From the NCBI GenBank assembly GCA_016787105.1, contig JAEUVI010000303.1:1-7492 (forward strand): DNA of 7,492 bases. The letters are read 5' to 3'. Position 1 is the stretch's first letter, and each line of letters starts with the position of its first letter. This stretch comes from Chitinophagaceae bacterium. Its GTDB lineage: Bacteria > Bacteroidota > Bacteroidia > Chitinophagales > Chitinophagaceae. Positions 1 to 6,954 of this stretch are shown here, one piece after another. The notes beneath the pieces were generated by a model that made no database searches, had not been told where the DNA came from, and worked only from the letters and a program-made list of their open reading frames with translations. The translations under genes were made by a program, and so were the position numbers.

Positions 1-2674
1 CTACAACAAATCCATCTCTGCCGGCAAGCGTAGCTGCTGCCATACCATCTCCGTAGATATTAGCATCTGTGAATGAAGATATTTTGCCACCCATCCGGGC
101 TGAAATTAGGAAGCTTAAGGAAAAATCCTTATAGGTAAACCTGTTACCCCAACCACCAATCCAATCAGGGCGGCTATTGCCGAGGTATACACTTTGTGCA
201 CCGGTAATCATTGGTACTCCATCATCTCTAACCATTATCTGGCCGGTTGTAGTATTCCTTATAAAACCACGACTGAACATTTCACCAAATGGTTTCCCTT
301 CTATTATTTTAGTACGATTCATAAAACCGTCGTTATTTAGTTCCAACTCGGGAGAACCTGGTGCAATTGAGATTACTTTGTTTTTATTTTTCGCATAGTT
401 CACATAAGATGTCCATGTGAAATCTTGATTTTTTATTGGTACGAAATTCACTGTAATTTCTACCCCAGTGTTTTGAACATTTCCGGCATTAATAAATTTG
501 CTTGAATATCCGGAAGCAGGAGGTGTTCTTACGCTTATTAACTGATTCTTTGAATTAGTTTTATAATAAGTAAACTCTACTCCAATTCTGTTGTTCAAAA
601 GGCCGAGATCAAGTCCATATTCTTGGGATGTTGTGATTTCTGGCTTAAGCGTATCTACGGGGTTTACCTGACTTTTCGAAATACCGCCACCAGGACTTAT
701 GGAATAGTATTCTTTTGTTTGATAAACTGCTGCATCCAGCCCTGTTTGAGCAATAGAGCCTCTTAATTTCAACAAGCTAAATACTTCAGGAAGTCGCACC
801 ATATCAGAAATGATAGCTGTCAAACCTGCAGACCCAAAGAAATAAGATTGGTTGTTTTTAGGCAGAGTTGAAGCCCAATCGTTTCTGCCTGTGAGGCTTA
901 ATATCAAATATTTTCTGAAACCGAAATCTGCACTTGCGTATAATGAATTCTTTTTGTATTTAGAAAAACCTTCGTTAGAGGAAAGCTTACCAGCTTGAGC
1001 ATTGTTAAGTGTAAAAATATTCTGGTTAACTAAAGCGCTGGCTGTTGAATTTAATGAAGTGGCTTCCCAGCTTTTCAGGTTGCCACCAGCATTTGCGTTT
1101 ATGCTAAAGTCGCCAAAGTTGCTGTTATAGCTTAAAAGAAAGTCGTTATTAGTTTCTGTATATGTATTTGTATTTACGTTAAAATAACCATCTTCTGCGA
1201 TAACATAAGTATCATCGAATCTTCTTTCCTGACTATTATTAGTATACCTGTTAAGTCCGCTTCTTATCATAAGGCTTAAGCTCGGCATAAAGCGATATGT
1301 CAATGAACCCATTCCTTTTACATTACTTGCTTTAAAGAAATTGGTGCAGTTGTACATTACCCAATAAGGATTCTCACCACCGTTTGATCCTGGGCGCCAG
1401 TAATTTTGTTTTAACTCTTTATCTGCATTGTAAAATTGGTAATGATCTCGTATATAATCTATTCCGATATTTGAAGGAAGGCGTAAAATCTGCCTGTTTA
1501 CGTTACTGAAATCTTCTCCTGATTTTACATAATTGTCAGCATTCTGATCGAAATATGTAATTTTTGTATCAAAAGACAATTTATCACTGATGTTGCCACT
1601 TACCCTGAAGTTAAAGTTGTGACGTAGGAATTTATTATTGTCAACTATACCCTTTCCGTAAATGTTGTTGTAAGAAAAGTAAGCTTGTACTTTTTCTCCA
1701 CCACCACTCACAGAAACACCATTTGTGAATGTTGAACCTATGCTGTAAAAATCTTTATAGTTATTGGGGTGTGCCTTTAAAACGGTAGTTGTATCATCAG
1801 CAGGGTTTATACTCCAGTTTCTAACAGTTTGACCAGTCATTTTTGCTCCCCAAGTCACTTCGGCATTTGATAAATAAATACCACTACTTCCCTGTGAGTA
1901 TTCATTTTGAAAGTCACGGAGATTTACAGCTTTGTCTGCCTGGTAGCTACTATTAACACTTACAGAAAGTGTTTTACCAGCAGAACCTTTTTTTGTTGTT
2001 ATGATAATAGCGCCGTTAGCAGCATTACTTCCATATAAAGCGGAAGCTGAAGAACCTTTAAGTACGTTCATTGAAGCAATATCATCTGCATTCAGAGTTC
2101 CGAGATCTCCCGGAATACCATCTATAACAATAAACGCTTCACTACTTTGAGAAAATGAACGGTCACCCCTGAGCACTACTCTCACGTTAGACCCAACTCC
2201 TTGAGAAGAACGTACTACGTCCAATCCCGCAACTTTTCCAGAAAGTGAATTTCCGATATTTGTTTCACGAGCCTTGGTTAAATCTTTCGTGTCTACAGTT
2301 TGTGTAGCATAGTTCAGGCTTCTCTTACTTTTTGTAACACCTAATGCTGTTACAACTACTTCACCTAATTGCCTGTTATCATCAGACAGGCTGATAGTAA
2401 TGGCGCCTGAGCCTGAAGCAGCAGTAATTTCCTGGGTAACAAAACCAATAGATGAAATAACAAGTACAACATCTGAAGAAGGTACTTTTAATGAAAAGTT
2501 TCCACTCTCAGTAGTTACTGTTGCATTCGTCGTTCCTTTTTGTGTTACAGTGGCTCCGATTACAGGAGCATTTGCTGAATTACGGACAGTTCCTGTTACT
2601 GTCCGCTCCTGTGCCAGCAATACATTGCAGCATAGCATCAGGACGATTGGTAGCAGTTTCTTGATTTTTGACAT
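1..2674 (-). CDS. SusC/RagA-family TonB-dependent outer-membrane transporter (3' end cut by window)
   Basis: The frame stays open for 891 codons from the ATG at 2672-2674 to the left edge. A type I signal peptide covers about residues 1-21 (basic MSKIKK, hydrophobic stretch, cut after LLA). A carboxypeptidase-regulatory-like beta domain follows at about 24-100 (VTGTVR, GATV, GNFSL, ISSIGF), then the segment LGEVVVTALG at 103-112. The plug domain is about 117-230, with the SusC/RagA features SLSGKVAGLDV, VLRGDRS, VIDGIPG and ALYGSNAANGAIIITTKKG. The rest is beta-barrel, including the family-typical GRNDWAS near 595 and LKPEITTSQEYGLDLG near 675-690. Family members run to roughly 1000-1100 residues, so the last strands are outside the window. 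In this family the barrel pairs with a SusD lipoprotein that binds glycan or peptide and imports it with TonB energy. The susD gene would be expected downstream, off the left edge. There is no N-terminal STN domain, so FecR/ECF signalling through this protein is unlikely. The substrate cannot be read from the sequence. Confidence 0.96.
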   Translation of the reverse strand, partial: MSKIKKLLPIVLMLCCNVLLAQERTVTGTVRNSANAPVIGATVTQKGTTNATVTTESGNFSLKVPSSDVVLVISSIGFVTQEITAASGSGAITISLSDDNRQLGEVVVTALGVTKSKRSLNYATQTVDTKDLTKARETNIGNSLSGKVAGLDVVRSSQGVGSNVRVVLRGDRSFSQSSEAFIVIDGIPGDLGTLNADDIASMNVLKGSSASALYGSNAANGAIIITTKKGSAGKTLSVSVNSSYQADKAVNLRDFQNEYSQGSSGIYLSNAEVTWGAKMTGQTVRNWSINPADDTTTVLKAHPNNYKDFYSIGSTFTNGVSVSGGGEKVQAYFSYNNIYGKGIVDNNKFLRHNFNFRVSGNISDKLSFDTKITYFDQNADNYVKSGEDFSNVNRQILRLPSNIGIDYIRDHYQFYNADKELKQNYWRPGSNGGENPYWVMYNCTNFFKASNVKGMGSLTYRFMPSLSLMIRSGLNRYTNNSQERRFDDTYVIAEDGYFNVNTNTYTETNNDFLLSYNSNFGDFSINANAGGNLKSWEATSLNSTASALVNQNIFTLNNAQAGKLSSNEGFSKYKKNSLYASADFGFRKYLILSLTGRNDWASTLPKNNQSYFFGSAGLTAIISDMVRLPEVFSLLKLRGSIAQTGLDAAVYQTKEYYSISPGGGISKSQVNPVDTLKPEITTSQEYGLDLGLLNNRIGVEFTYYKTNSKNQLISVRTPPASGYSSKFINAGNVQNTGVEITVNFVPIKNQDFTWTSYVNYAKNKNKVISIAPGSPELELNNDGFMNRTKIIEGKPFGEMFSRGFIRNTTTGQIMVRDDGVPMITGAQSVYLGNSRPDWIGGWGNRFTYKDFSLSFLISARMGGKISSFTDANIYGDGMAAATLAGRDGFVV

Positions 2675-2759
2675 AAGCAGTATTTATTAAAAAATTAGAA
2701 CAAGAGTTCCGATATACTAAACAATGAAAAAAAGAGTAGGGATAGCAGGTGTCTTATGA

Positions 2760-2792
2760 AAAAGATATACCCATTTAAAAAAGTCTTACAAT
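2760..2792 (-). promoter_or_regulatory. Weak candidate Bacteroidota-type promoter for susC
   Basis: On the minus strand, ATTG (2792-2789) is followed after 21 bases by TATCTTTT (2767-2760). This resembles the Bacteroidota pattern TTTG, about 19-21 bases, then TAnnTTTG, but the last G is replaced by T. It would give a leader of roughly 80 bases. A competing -7 candidate, TAGCATTG, lies at 2796-2789 with no good upstream box. No Shine-Dalgarno sequence precedes the susC ATG; the bases before it are AATAAATACTGCTT. Both calls are weak pattern matches in AT-rich DNA. Confidence 0.22.
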
Positions 2793-2860
2793 GCTAATTT
2801 GCTATTTTTTACTTACATAAAAAACAGGCTTTCCCTTTACACTGTTACTATAAGTCAACA

Positions 2861-2893
2861 CAACCGATTGATATTTGAACGCAACCGTTTGCG
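2861..2893. promoter_or_regulatory. Tandem operator-like palindromes upstream of susC
   Basis: CAACCGATTG (2861-2870) and CGCAACCGTTTGCG (2880-2893) share the core CAACCGnTTG. Each is an inverted repeat around a central CG: CAAnCGnTTG, and CGCAAnCGnTTGCG with 12 of 14 positions symmetric. The centres, 2865/2866 and 2886/2887, are 21 bp apart, about two helical turns, so two dimers would sit on the same face of the DNA. A symmetric site with a central CG and AA/TT flanks is the usual form of LacI-family operators. No LacI-type gene is visible, so the regulator may be encoded elsewhere, or the neighbouring ROK protein may bind here. The sites lie about 190-220 bases before the susC ATG. Confidence 0.45.
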
Positions 2894-3043
2894 CTATTTT
2901 TCTTCTAATCAAATCCTAATACATATATGTTTTCCAGTAAGTTCTACTCGTATTGACAAGAGAAATAATAAAATCGATGCTTACCTTTTTTACATATATC
3001 AAATCAATATTTTCAATCCTATATACAGAAAAACCAATCTATA

Positions 3044-4240
3044 CTATTCCGCTTTTGCTTTTTTGAGAGATAAAGTATTGGTTCCGAAATTTTCCATAAT
3101 CAATGCTTCTGCACCAATGATCTCCGCCTTTCTTCCCATAGCTGACACTTTTACTTCCGTATGTTCTGCCAGCCGTGGAATACAATACTTATTCAATGCC
3201 TGTTGTATCGGTGCCAATAAAATCTTTCCAACTGTAGCGCCACGTCCGCTTAGTACCACCAACTCCGGGTTTACAATATGAATCAGTATCGCTATTGCTT
3301 TTCCGATTTTATATCCCATGTCTGATAAGAGCTCAATGGCATACTGGTCACCTTTGTTTGCCGCAATCATTATCGCTTCACTCATCTTTTCCGGGCTATC
3401 GTCATATTTCAGTCCCGACTGATGACCTTCTTTTATTTCTTTCATCACTTTCGCGGTTACTACTCTCAATGTCGCTTCTGTTTCCAGGCAACCTCTCTTA
3501 CCACAATCACAAAGTGTATCACTTTCCGAAATAGGTATATGACTTAGTTCGCCTGCATATCCTGTAAATCCACGGAACAATTTACCGTCTATTATCATTC
3601 CCAGTCCGATACCCCAACCGATATTCACCACCATCACATCACTTCTATTCTGTGCTAATCCAAACTTTAGCTCGGCAAGCGCCGTTATACTCGAATCGTT
3701 ATCCAGGCTAACGGGCAGACCTAACTCTTTTTCAAGGTAGGAGAGAAGACTTTCTTCTTCCGGTGGCTGCAGGTACGAATAATTCATCCCCAGCCTTGTA
3801 TTTATAAATCCCGGAGTACCTATTCCTATCCCGGCTATTTTATCCCTGTCAATTTCGCTTTTTACAATAGCAGTATTAATAAGAAATACCAATTCCGCTA
3901 ACGCTTCATCATTATTCAAAAGCCTTAACTCATGTGTTTCTGCCGGTATAACGTGATGGTTCAGCGTATCAGTAATGCTTATTTTAGTGTATAGCTGATC
4001 CATCGCTACTGCTACCATATACATGGTGCCGCCTTTCAATGAATATATCTGTGGCCTCCTTCCCCCGCTGGATGGAGCTAATCCTTTGTCTTCCAGATAG
4101 CCCAACCCGACTAACTCATTCAAAGCCTTGGTGACATGAGGTACACTTTTTCCCAACAGGTTACTGAGATCTACGGCGGATAAGGTTTTTTTGAAATATA
4201 AATTGCTGATAATCTGCCTCTTTAAATGCCCTTCAATCAT
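3044..4240 (-). CDS. ROK-family transcriptional regulator (NagC/Mlc/XylR type)
   Basis: This 398-residue protein has the typical ROK-regulator length and layout. A winged helix-turn-helix occupies about residues 5-68, with the helix-turn-helix around 21-50 and the wing SSGGRRPQIYSL at 57-68. That domain separates it from ROK sugar kinases. The sugar-kinase-like domain follows: GIGIGTPG at 137-144, LDND at 179-182 (position of the kinase catalytic Asp), the phosphate-loop-like NIGWGIGLGMIIDGK at 206-220, and the zinc site of His234 (GELSH) with CDCGKRGC (Cys244, Cys246, Cys249 or Cys251). GELSH replaces the commoner GELGH. Family members sense a sugar or phosphosugar in the cytoplasm and change DNA binding. 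The gene lies between the GH109 and susC genes on the same strand, 142 and 369 bases from them, so local control of the transporter is likely but inferred. The ATG at 4238-4240 places the helix-turn-helix at the normal distance. The ligand is unknown. Confidence 0.93.
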   Translation of the reverse strand: MIEGHLKRQIISNLYFKKTLSAVDLSNLLGKSVPHVTKALNELVGLGYLEDKGLAPSSGGRRPQIYSLKGGTMYMVAVAMDQLYTKISITDTLNHHVIPAETHELRLLNNDEALAELVFLINTAIVKSEIDRDKIAGIGIGTPGFINTRLGMNYSYLQPPEEESLLSYLEKELGLPVSLDNDSSITALAELKFGLAQNRSDVMVVNIGWGIGLGMIIDGKLFRGFTGYAGELSHIPISESDTLCDCGKRGCLETEATLRVVTAKVMKEIKEGHQSGLKYDDSPEKMSEAIMIAANKGDQYAIELLSDMGYKIGKAIAILIHIVNPELVVLSGRGATVGKILLAPIQQALNKYCIPRLAEHTEVKVSAMGRKAEIIGAEALIMENFGTNTLSLKKAKAE

Positions 4241-4255
4241 CTTGGTTTCGTTGAA

Positions 4256-4273
4256 GTTTCACAAAAATGAAAC
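4256..4273. promoter_or_regulatory. Inverted repeat GTTTCA-N6-TGAAAC before the ROK start
   Basis: GTTTCA (4256-4261) and TGAAAC (4268-4273) form perfect 6-base arms around CAAAAA. The repeat ends 15 bases before the ROK ATG. It could be an operator for autoregulation, as is common for ROK repressors, or a small hairpin in the mRNA leader. A weak -7-like TAACTTTA lies upstream on the minus strand at 4291-4284, with no convincing -33 box. Its arms differ from the CAACCGnTTG sites upstream of susC, so the same protein would not obviously bind both. Confidence 0.35.
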
Positions 4274-4382
4274 AGGTGGTTTATAAAGTTAAACGAACTT
4301 ACTAAATGTTAGGGCTATGAGAAAAAATTTTTAGTAACAAATTCTGAGTTTATAATGTGGAAAGCTTTACCCTATATATTTA

Positions 4383-5723
4383 TTAAATACCGAAAATCGG
4401 TTTTCGGCTTTTCCATTTGCCTCTTGTAAAGTCGGGGATGGGGATGGGCTTGGAATTTTGCGACAGCGATTTCTCAGACAGAGGAGTAAGTACTGACCAC
4501 ATTGCTGCATCATAAATATCCATTTTAAATGGTTGTTTATTCCTTACACAATCCACAAATTCCCTTATGATGAAATAGTCCATACCGCCATGCCCGGAGT
4601 TCTGGGCGTTTTTTGCACTTTCGGCCCAATAAGGGTGATCATACTTTTCGATATAACTGTCTATTGGATCATACTCATGTGGTGTCTTTGCTGTTTTCTG
4701 AAAATAGATTCCTTTGGCATCTTCCGTCCACAAACCTTCGGTGCCCTGTATGCGAAATCCAAGGGAATACGGCCTTGGTGAAGAAGTATCAAAGGTCATT
4801 TTTATAACCTGCCCACCTATACACTTAATAAGTGAAGTAACTACATCACCGCATTTAAATTTTACCGAAGCATTGGGATGATTGATGGGGCCATTGTCTT
4901 TTATGTATTTATTCAATCCTAAAGCAGGTGTAGCCATTGATACAATCTGGCTGAATTGATTTCCTCTTGTGATATTCATGATAGTTGATACCGGGCCGAT
5001 ACCATGAGTGGTATACAGATCGCCATTTCGTGTTACATAGTTTTGTGTTCTCCACCTGGCTTCATTGATTGCTTTTTCATTAAACTCCACACCATGGCCA
5101 AACATATGTTCCCCATCATTAAATAAATATTCCCGTAAATCATGCTGGTATCCGCACTCTGCATAATTGATATCTCCAAACAAACCCTGACGCGCCATGT
5201 TTAATACAGCCATCACGTCCCTGCGATAACAAACATTTTCGAGCATGATATACGGCGATCCTGTTTTTTCATAAGTATTTACCAAATCCCAAATTTCACC
5301 AACTGTTTCTCCTGCTACAACTTCGCTGCCAGTATATTTTCCCGCTTTCATACTTGCAAGCGCCATGGGATAATGCCACTTCCATGGTGTTGCAATCACT
5401 ACGCCGTCTGCATCGTCACGCAATACTATCTTTTCAAAATCCTTTTCTCCTTTATAATAAGTGGGTTCTTTCGCATTATAGTCCTTTATTGTTTTTTTTA
5501 CATTATTGATTGCTTTTTCATCAATATCACATACAGCAACCACTTCTGTATTTCCCTGCGATACGGCTTCCTGTAACAAATAAGAGCCACGCATACCCGT
5601 ACCAATAAAGGCAAGCCTCGCTTTTTTATTTTCTTTATTGTGCTTCGCAAATGATGTGTTCGGTAGCAAACCAATACCTGCACTTAATACTGCTGTACTA
5701 TTAATAAATGTTCTTCTTTTCAT
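4383..5723 (-). CDS. Tat-exported Gfo/Idh/MocA-fold glycosidase, GH109-like (putative alpha-N-acetylgalactosaminidase)
   Basis: The protein has 446 residues, close to the roughly 444 of the characterised GH109 enzyme. A twin-arginine signal (KRRTFI, then a hydrophobic stretch, likely cut after SFA at residue 26) supports export already folded with NAD bound. A Rossmann domain starts at about 35, with LAFIGTGMRGSYL at 37-49, VCDID at 64-68 and ATPWKWH at 111-117. The C-terminal domain carries GH109-like segments: LENVCYRRD, ECGYQHDLR, TTHGIGPV, SSPRPYSLGF and GHGGMDYFI. Glu162, Tyr192, His240 and Tyr319 match, in order and spacing, the Glu/Tyr/His/Tyr set I recall for the founding enzyme. GH109 uses tightly bound NAD in an oxidation-elimination mechanism to release terminal alpha-GalNAc. 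A plain sugar oxidoreductase, or another GH109-type specificity, is possible. The gene lies 155 bases after the dipeptidase gene and 142 before the ROK gene. It has no clear Shine-Dalgarno; the Tat signal fixes the start. Confidence 0.82.
   Translation of the reverse strand: MKRRTFINSTAVLSAGIGLLPNTSFAKHNKENKKARLAFIGTGMRGSYLLQEAVSQGNTEVVAVCDIDEKAINNVKKTIKDYNAKEPTYYKGEKDFEKIVLRDDADGVVIATPWKWHYPMALASMKAGKYTGSEVVAGETVGEIWDLVNTYEKTGSPYIMLENVCYRRDVMAVLNMARQGLFGDINYAECGYQHDLREYLFNDGEHMFGHGVEFNEKAINEARWRTQNYVTRNGDLYTTHGIGPVSTIMNITRGNQFSQIVSMATPALGLNKYIKDNGPINHPNASVKFKCGDVVTSLIKCIGGQVIKMTFDTSSPRPYSLGFRIQGTEGLWTEDAKGIYFQKTAKTPHEYDPIDSYIEKYDHPYWAESAKNAQNSGHGGMDYFIIREFVDCVRNKQPFKMDIYDAAMWSVLTPLSEKSLSQNSKPIPIPDFTRGKWKSRKPIFGI
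4390..4407 (-). terminator. Hairpin overlapping the end of the GH109-like gene
   Basis: CCGAAAA (4390-4396) and TTTTCGG (4401-4407) pair perfectly around a 4-base loop. The stem lies within the last coding codons (KPIFG), and the stop follows at once. Downstream on the minus strand comes the AU-rich stretch TATTTAATAAATATAT rather than a clean U-run. It may act as a weak intrinsic terminator or a 3'-end stabiliser that uncouples this gene from the ROK gene. Confidence 0.35.
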
Positions 5724-5726
5724 TGT

Positions 5727-5734
5727 AAACGTTT
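5727..5734. promoter_or_regulatory. Small palindrome AAACGTTT next to the GH109-like start codon
   Basis: AAACGTTT is a perfect 8-base palindrome ending 3 bases before the ATG. It fits the AAnCGnTT core seen in the two susC-upstream sites. Alone it is weak: the same core also occurs in coding DNA in this window, for example CAACCGGTTG near 7364 and AATCGTTT near 875. Confidence 0.2.
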
Positions 5735-5790
5735 TAATTCAGGTTTATTTTTGAAACACATGGGTTCATAGGTTTAACATAGAAGTATAA

Positions 5791-5798
5791 CAAAGACA
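5791..5798 (-). promoter_or_regulatory. Weak -7-like box in the gap before the GH109-like gene
   Basis: TGTCTTTG on the minus strand differs at one base from the Bacteroidota -7 pattern TAnnTTTG and would give a leader of about 60 bases. No matching -33 TTTG is at the usual distance. The gap 5724-5878 otherwise shows no gene and no terminator hairpin after the dipeptidase stop. Confidence 0.2.
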
Positions 5799-5878
5799 TG
5801 ATAAGATGATGATAAAAGAATAAGTTTTATATTATGTATATGAAACCTATTGTATCCATCTGGCTATCTGTTGAAAAC

Positions 5879-6952
5879 CTACTGCCAATTCTTCCGCAAA
5901 AAACGCAACCAGTTACCGGAAAAAATCTTTTCAATATCTGCAGCGCCATAGCCTCTTTTCTGCAATAAACCATTCAGGTTTTGCAAGTCAGCAATTGTAT
6001 CTATATCATAAGGTGATTGTTCCGTGCCGAACATACCGTCAAGGTCACTTCCGATGGCGATATGATTACTGTTTCCGGCTATCTGGCAAATATGATCGTA
6101 ATGATCAACCAGTTTTTCGAGGTTAATACCTTCTTCTTTCGGATTGTGTTTTCCACGAACCCATCCATTCATCAGCATCCACGTATCTAATACGCCACCA
6201 ATAACAGCATCGCGGGCAATTAAGATTTTTATTTGCTTATCGGTTAGTTGCCTTTGATAGTTTACCAATGCACGACAGTTGTGATGACTGGCCCATACTG
6301 GTCCTTTATACAAATCCATCGCCTGCGCAAATGCTTCATCTGTTAAATGGGTAACATCGAGGATCATATTCAACTGATCCATCTCTTTTAATAGTTCAAC
6401 GCCCAGCTTTGTTAAGGGCCCACTCAAACTCGTGCCTGGTGAATAACGACCGGGGCCATAATGAGCGGGACCAAGTGCACGCAATCCGTATGCATAAGCT
6501 TTTTCAAGATAAGAAAGGTTGACTAATGAATCCGCTCCTTCCAGGCTTAATATAAATCCGACAGGTTTGGTATTGTCGTCAATGGATTCGTTATTCCATA
6601 AGTCAATATGCGCATCGAGTTCTTTACGGTTTTTTATTTGTTTCATTTCACCGGTATCTTCCATGGCTTTGTACCAGGCATATTGCCCCTGCGTTTGCGC
6701 CCATGCCTGCTCGGGAGAATGCCAGCCGGGCATATTGGTTTCTTTTGCTACATATCTTGCAATCTGTGTAGCCACTACTAATCCTATTTTGCCTTTTCTT
6801 AATTCGGGTAAAGAAACAGTTCCCCTGGAGCGATCGGGTTTATCGGTCATGCCTTTTTCCCGTTCACGGATGGCATGTACCGGTTGTTTTAAATCGCGGT
6901 TCCACTCCAGCGCATTCATTGAAAGATCGAGATGTGCATCTATTATCAGCAT
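5879..6952 (-). CDS. M19-family zinc dipeptidase (membrane/renal dipeptidase family)
   Basis: This 357-residue protein shows the full M19 metal set by position: His7 and Asp9 in IDAHLDLS, the bridging Glu138 in LSLEGAD, His202 in DVTHL, His223 in ASHHNCRAL, and Asp303 in IAIGSDLDG. Arg234 has the spacing of the substrate carboxylate-binding Arg in human renal dipeptidase. The end, FSGNWLRFL, is also typical. Family members use two zinc ions to cleave dipeptides, often accepting a D-residue at the C-terminal position. There is no signal peptide or lipobox, because the first metal ligand is at residue 7, so the enzyme should be cytoplasmic. That suggests processing of imported peptides or cell-wall dipeptides. 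It starts 2 bases after the stop of the dehydrogenase gene, which indicates one transcript. The ATG at 6950-6952 is the natural start, directly ahead of the metal-binding HxD. Confidence 0.93.
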   Translation of the reverse strand: MLIIDAHLDLSMNALEWNRDLKQPVHAIREREKGMTDKPDRSRGTVSLPELRKGKIGLVVATQIARYVAKETNMPGWHSPEQAWAQTQGQYAWYKAMEDTGEMKQIKNRKELDAHIDLWNNESIDDNTKPVGFILSLEGADSLVNLSYLEKAYAYGLRALGPAHYGPGRYSPGTSLSGPLTKLGVELLKEMDQLNMILDVTHLTDEAFAQAMDLYKGPVWASHHNCRALVNYQRQLTDKQIKILIARDAVIGGVLDTWMLMNGWVRGKHNPKEEGINLEKLVDHYDHICQIAGNSNHIAIGSDLDGMFGTEQSPYDIDTIADLQNLNGLLQKRGYGAADIEKIFSGNWLRFLRKNWQ

Positions 6953-6954
6953 AA

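Larger units (their letters stand above)
2675..3043. other. 369-base intergenic region between the ROK regulator and susC
   Basis: This AT-rich region has no convincing gene. A plus-strand open frame crosses it from 2799, but it begins with TTG, runs on antisense to the ROK gene and resembles no known protein. The region contains the two CAACCGnTTG palindromes at 2861-2893, a weak promoter candidate nearer susC, and an AT-only 10-base palindrome ACATATATGT at 2921-2930 that I do not interpret. No GC-rich hairpin with a T-run follows the ROK stop, so I cannot mark a terminator for that gene. The length suggests that susC has its own regulated promoter or a long leader. Confidence 0.7.

Noticed and set aside
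2400..2690. Plus-strand open frame opposite the susC start
   Set aside because: It is the complement of the signal peptide and regulatory-like domain of susC, which is clearly the real gene.
2921..2930. Perfect palindrome ACATATATGT
   Set aside because: Low-complexity AT sequence in an AT-rich gap; too likely by chance and with no partner site.
2799..3281. 160-codon plus-strand open frame reaching into the ROK gene
   Set aside because: It starts with TTG, half of it is antisense to a well-supported ROK gene, and its translation resembles no protein family.
3539..3547. GELSH instead of GELGH in the ROK zinc motif, considered as a sign of lost function
   Set aside because: The His and the Cys cluster are intact and the change is conservative; it probably reflects the subfamily.
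5768..5850. Inverted pair ATAGGTTT (5768-5775) and AAACCTAT (5843-5850)
   Set aside because: Eight-base arms about 67 bases apart in AT-rich DNA; no compact hairpin and no sign of function.
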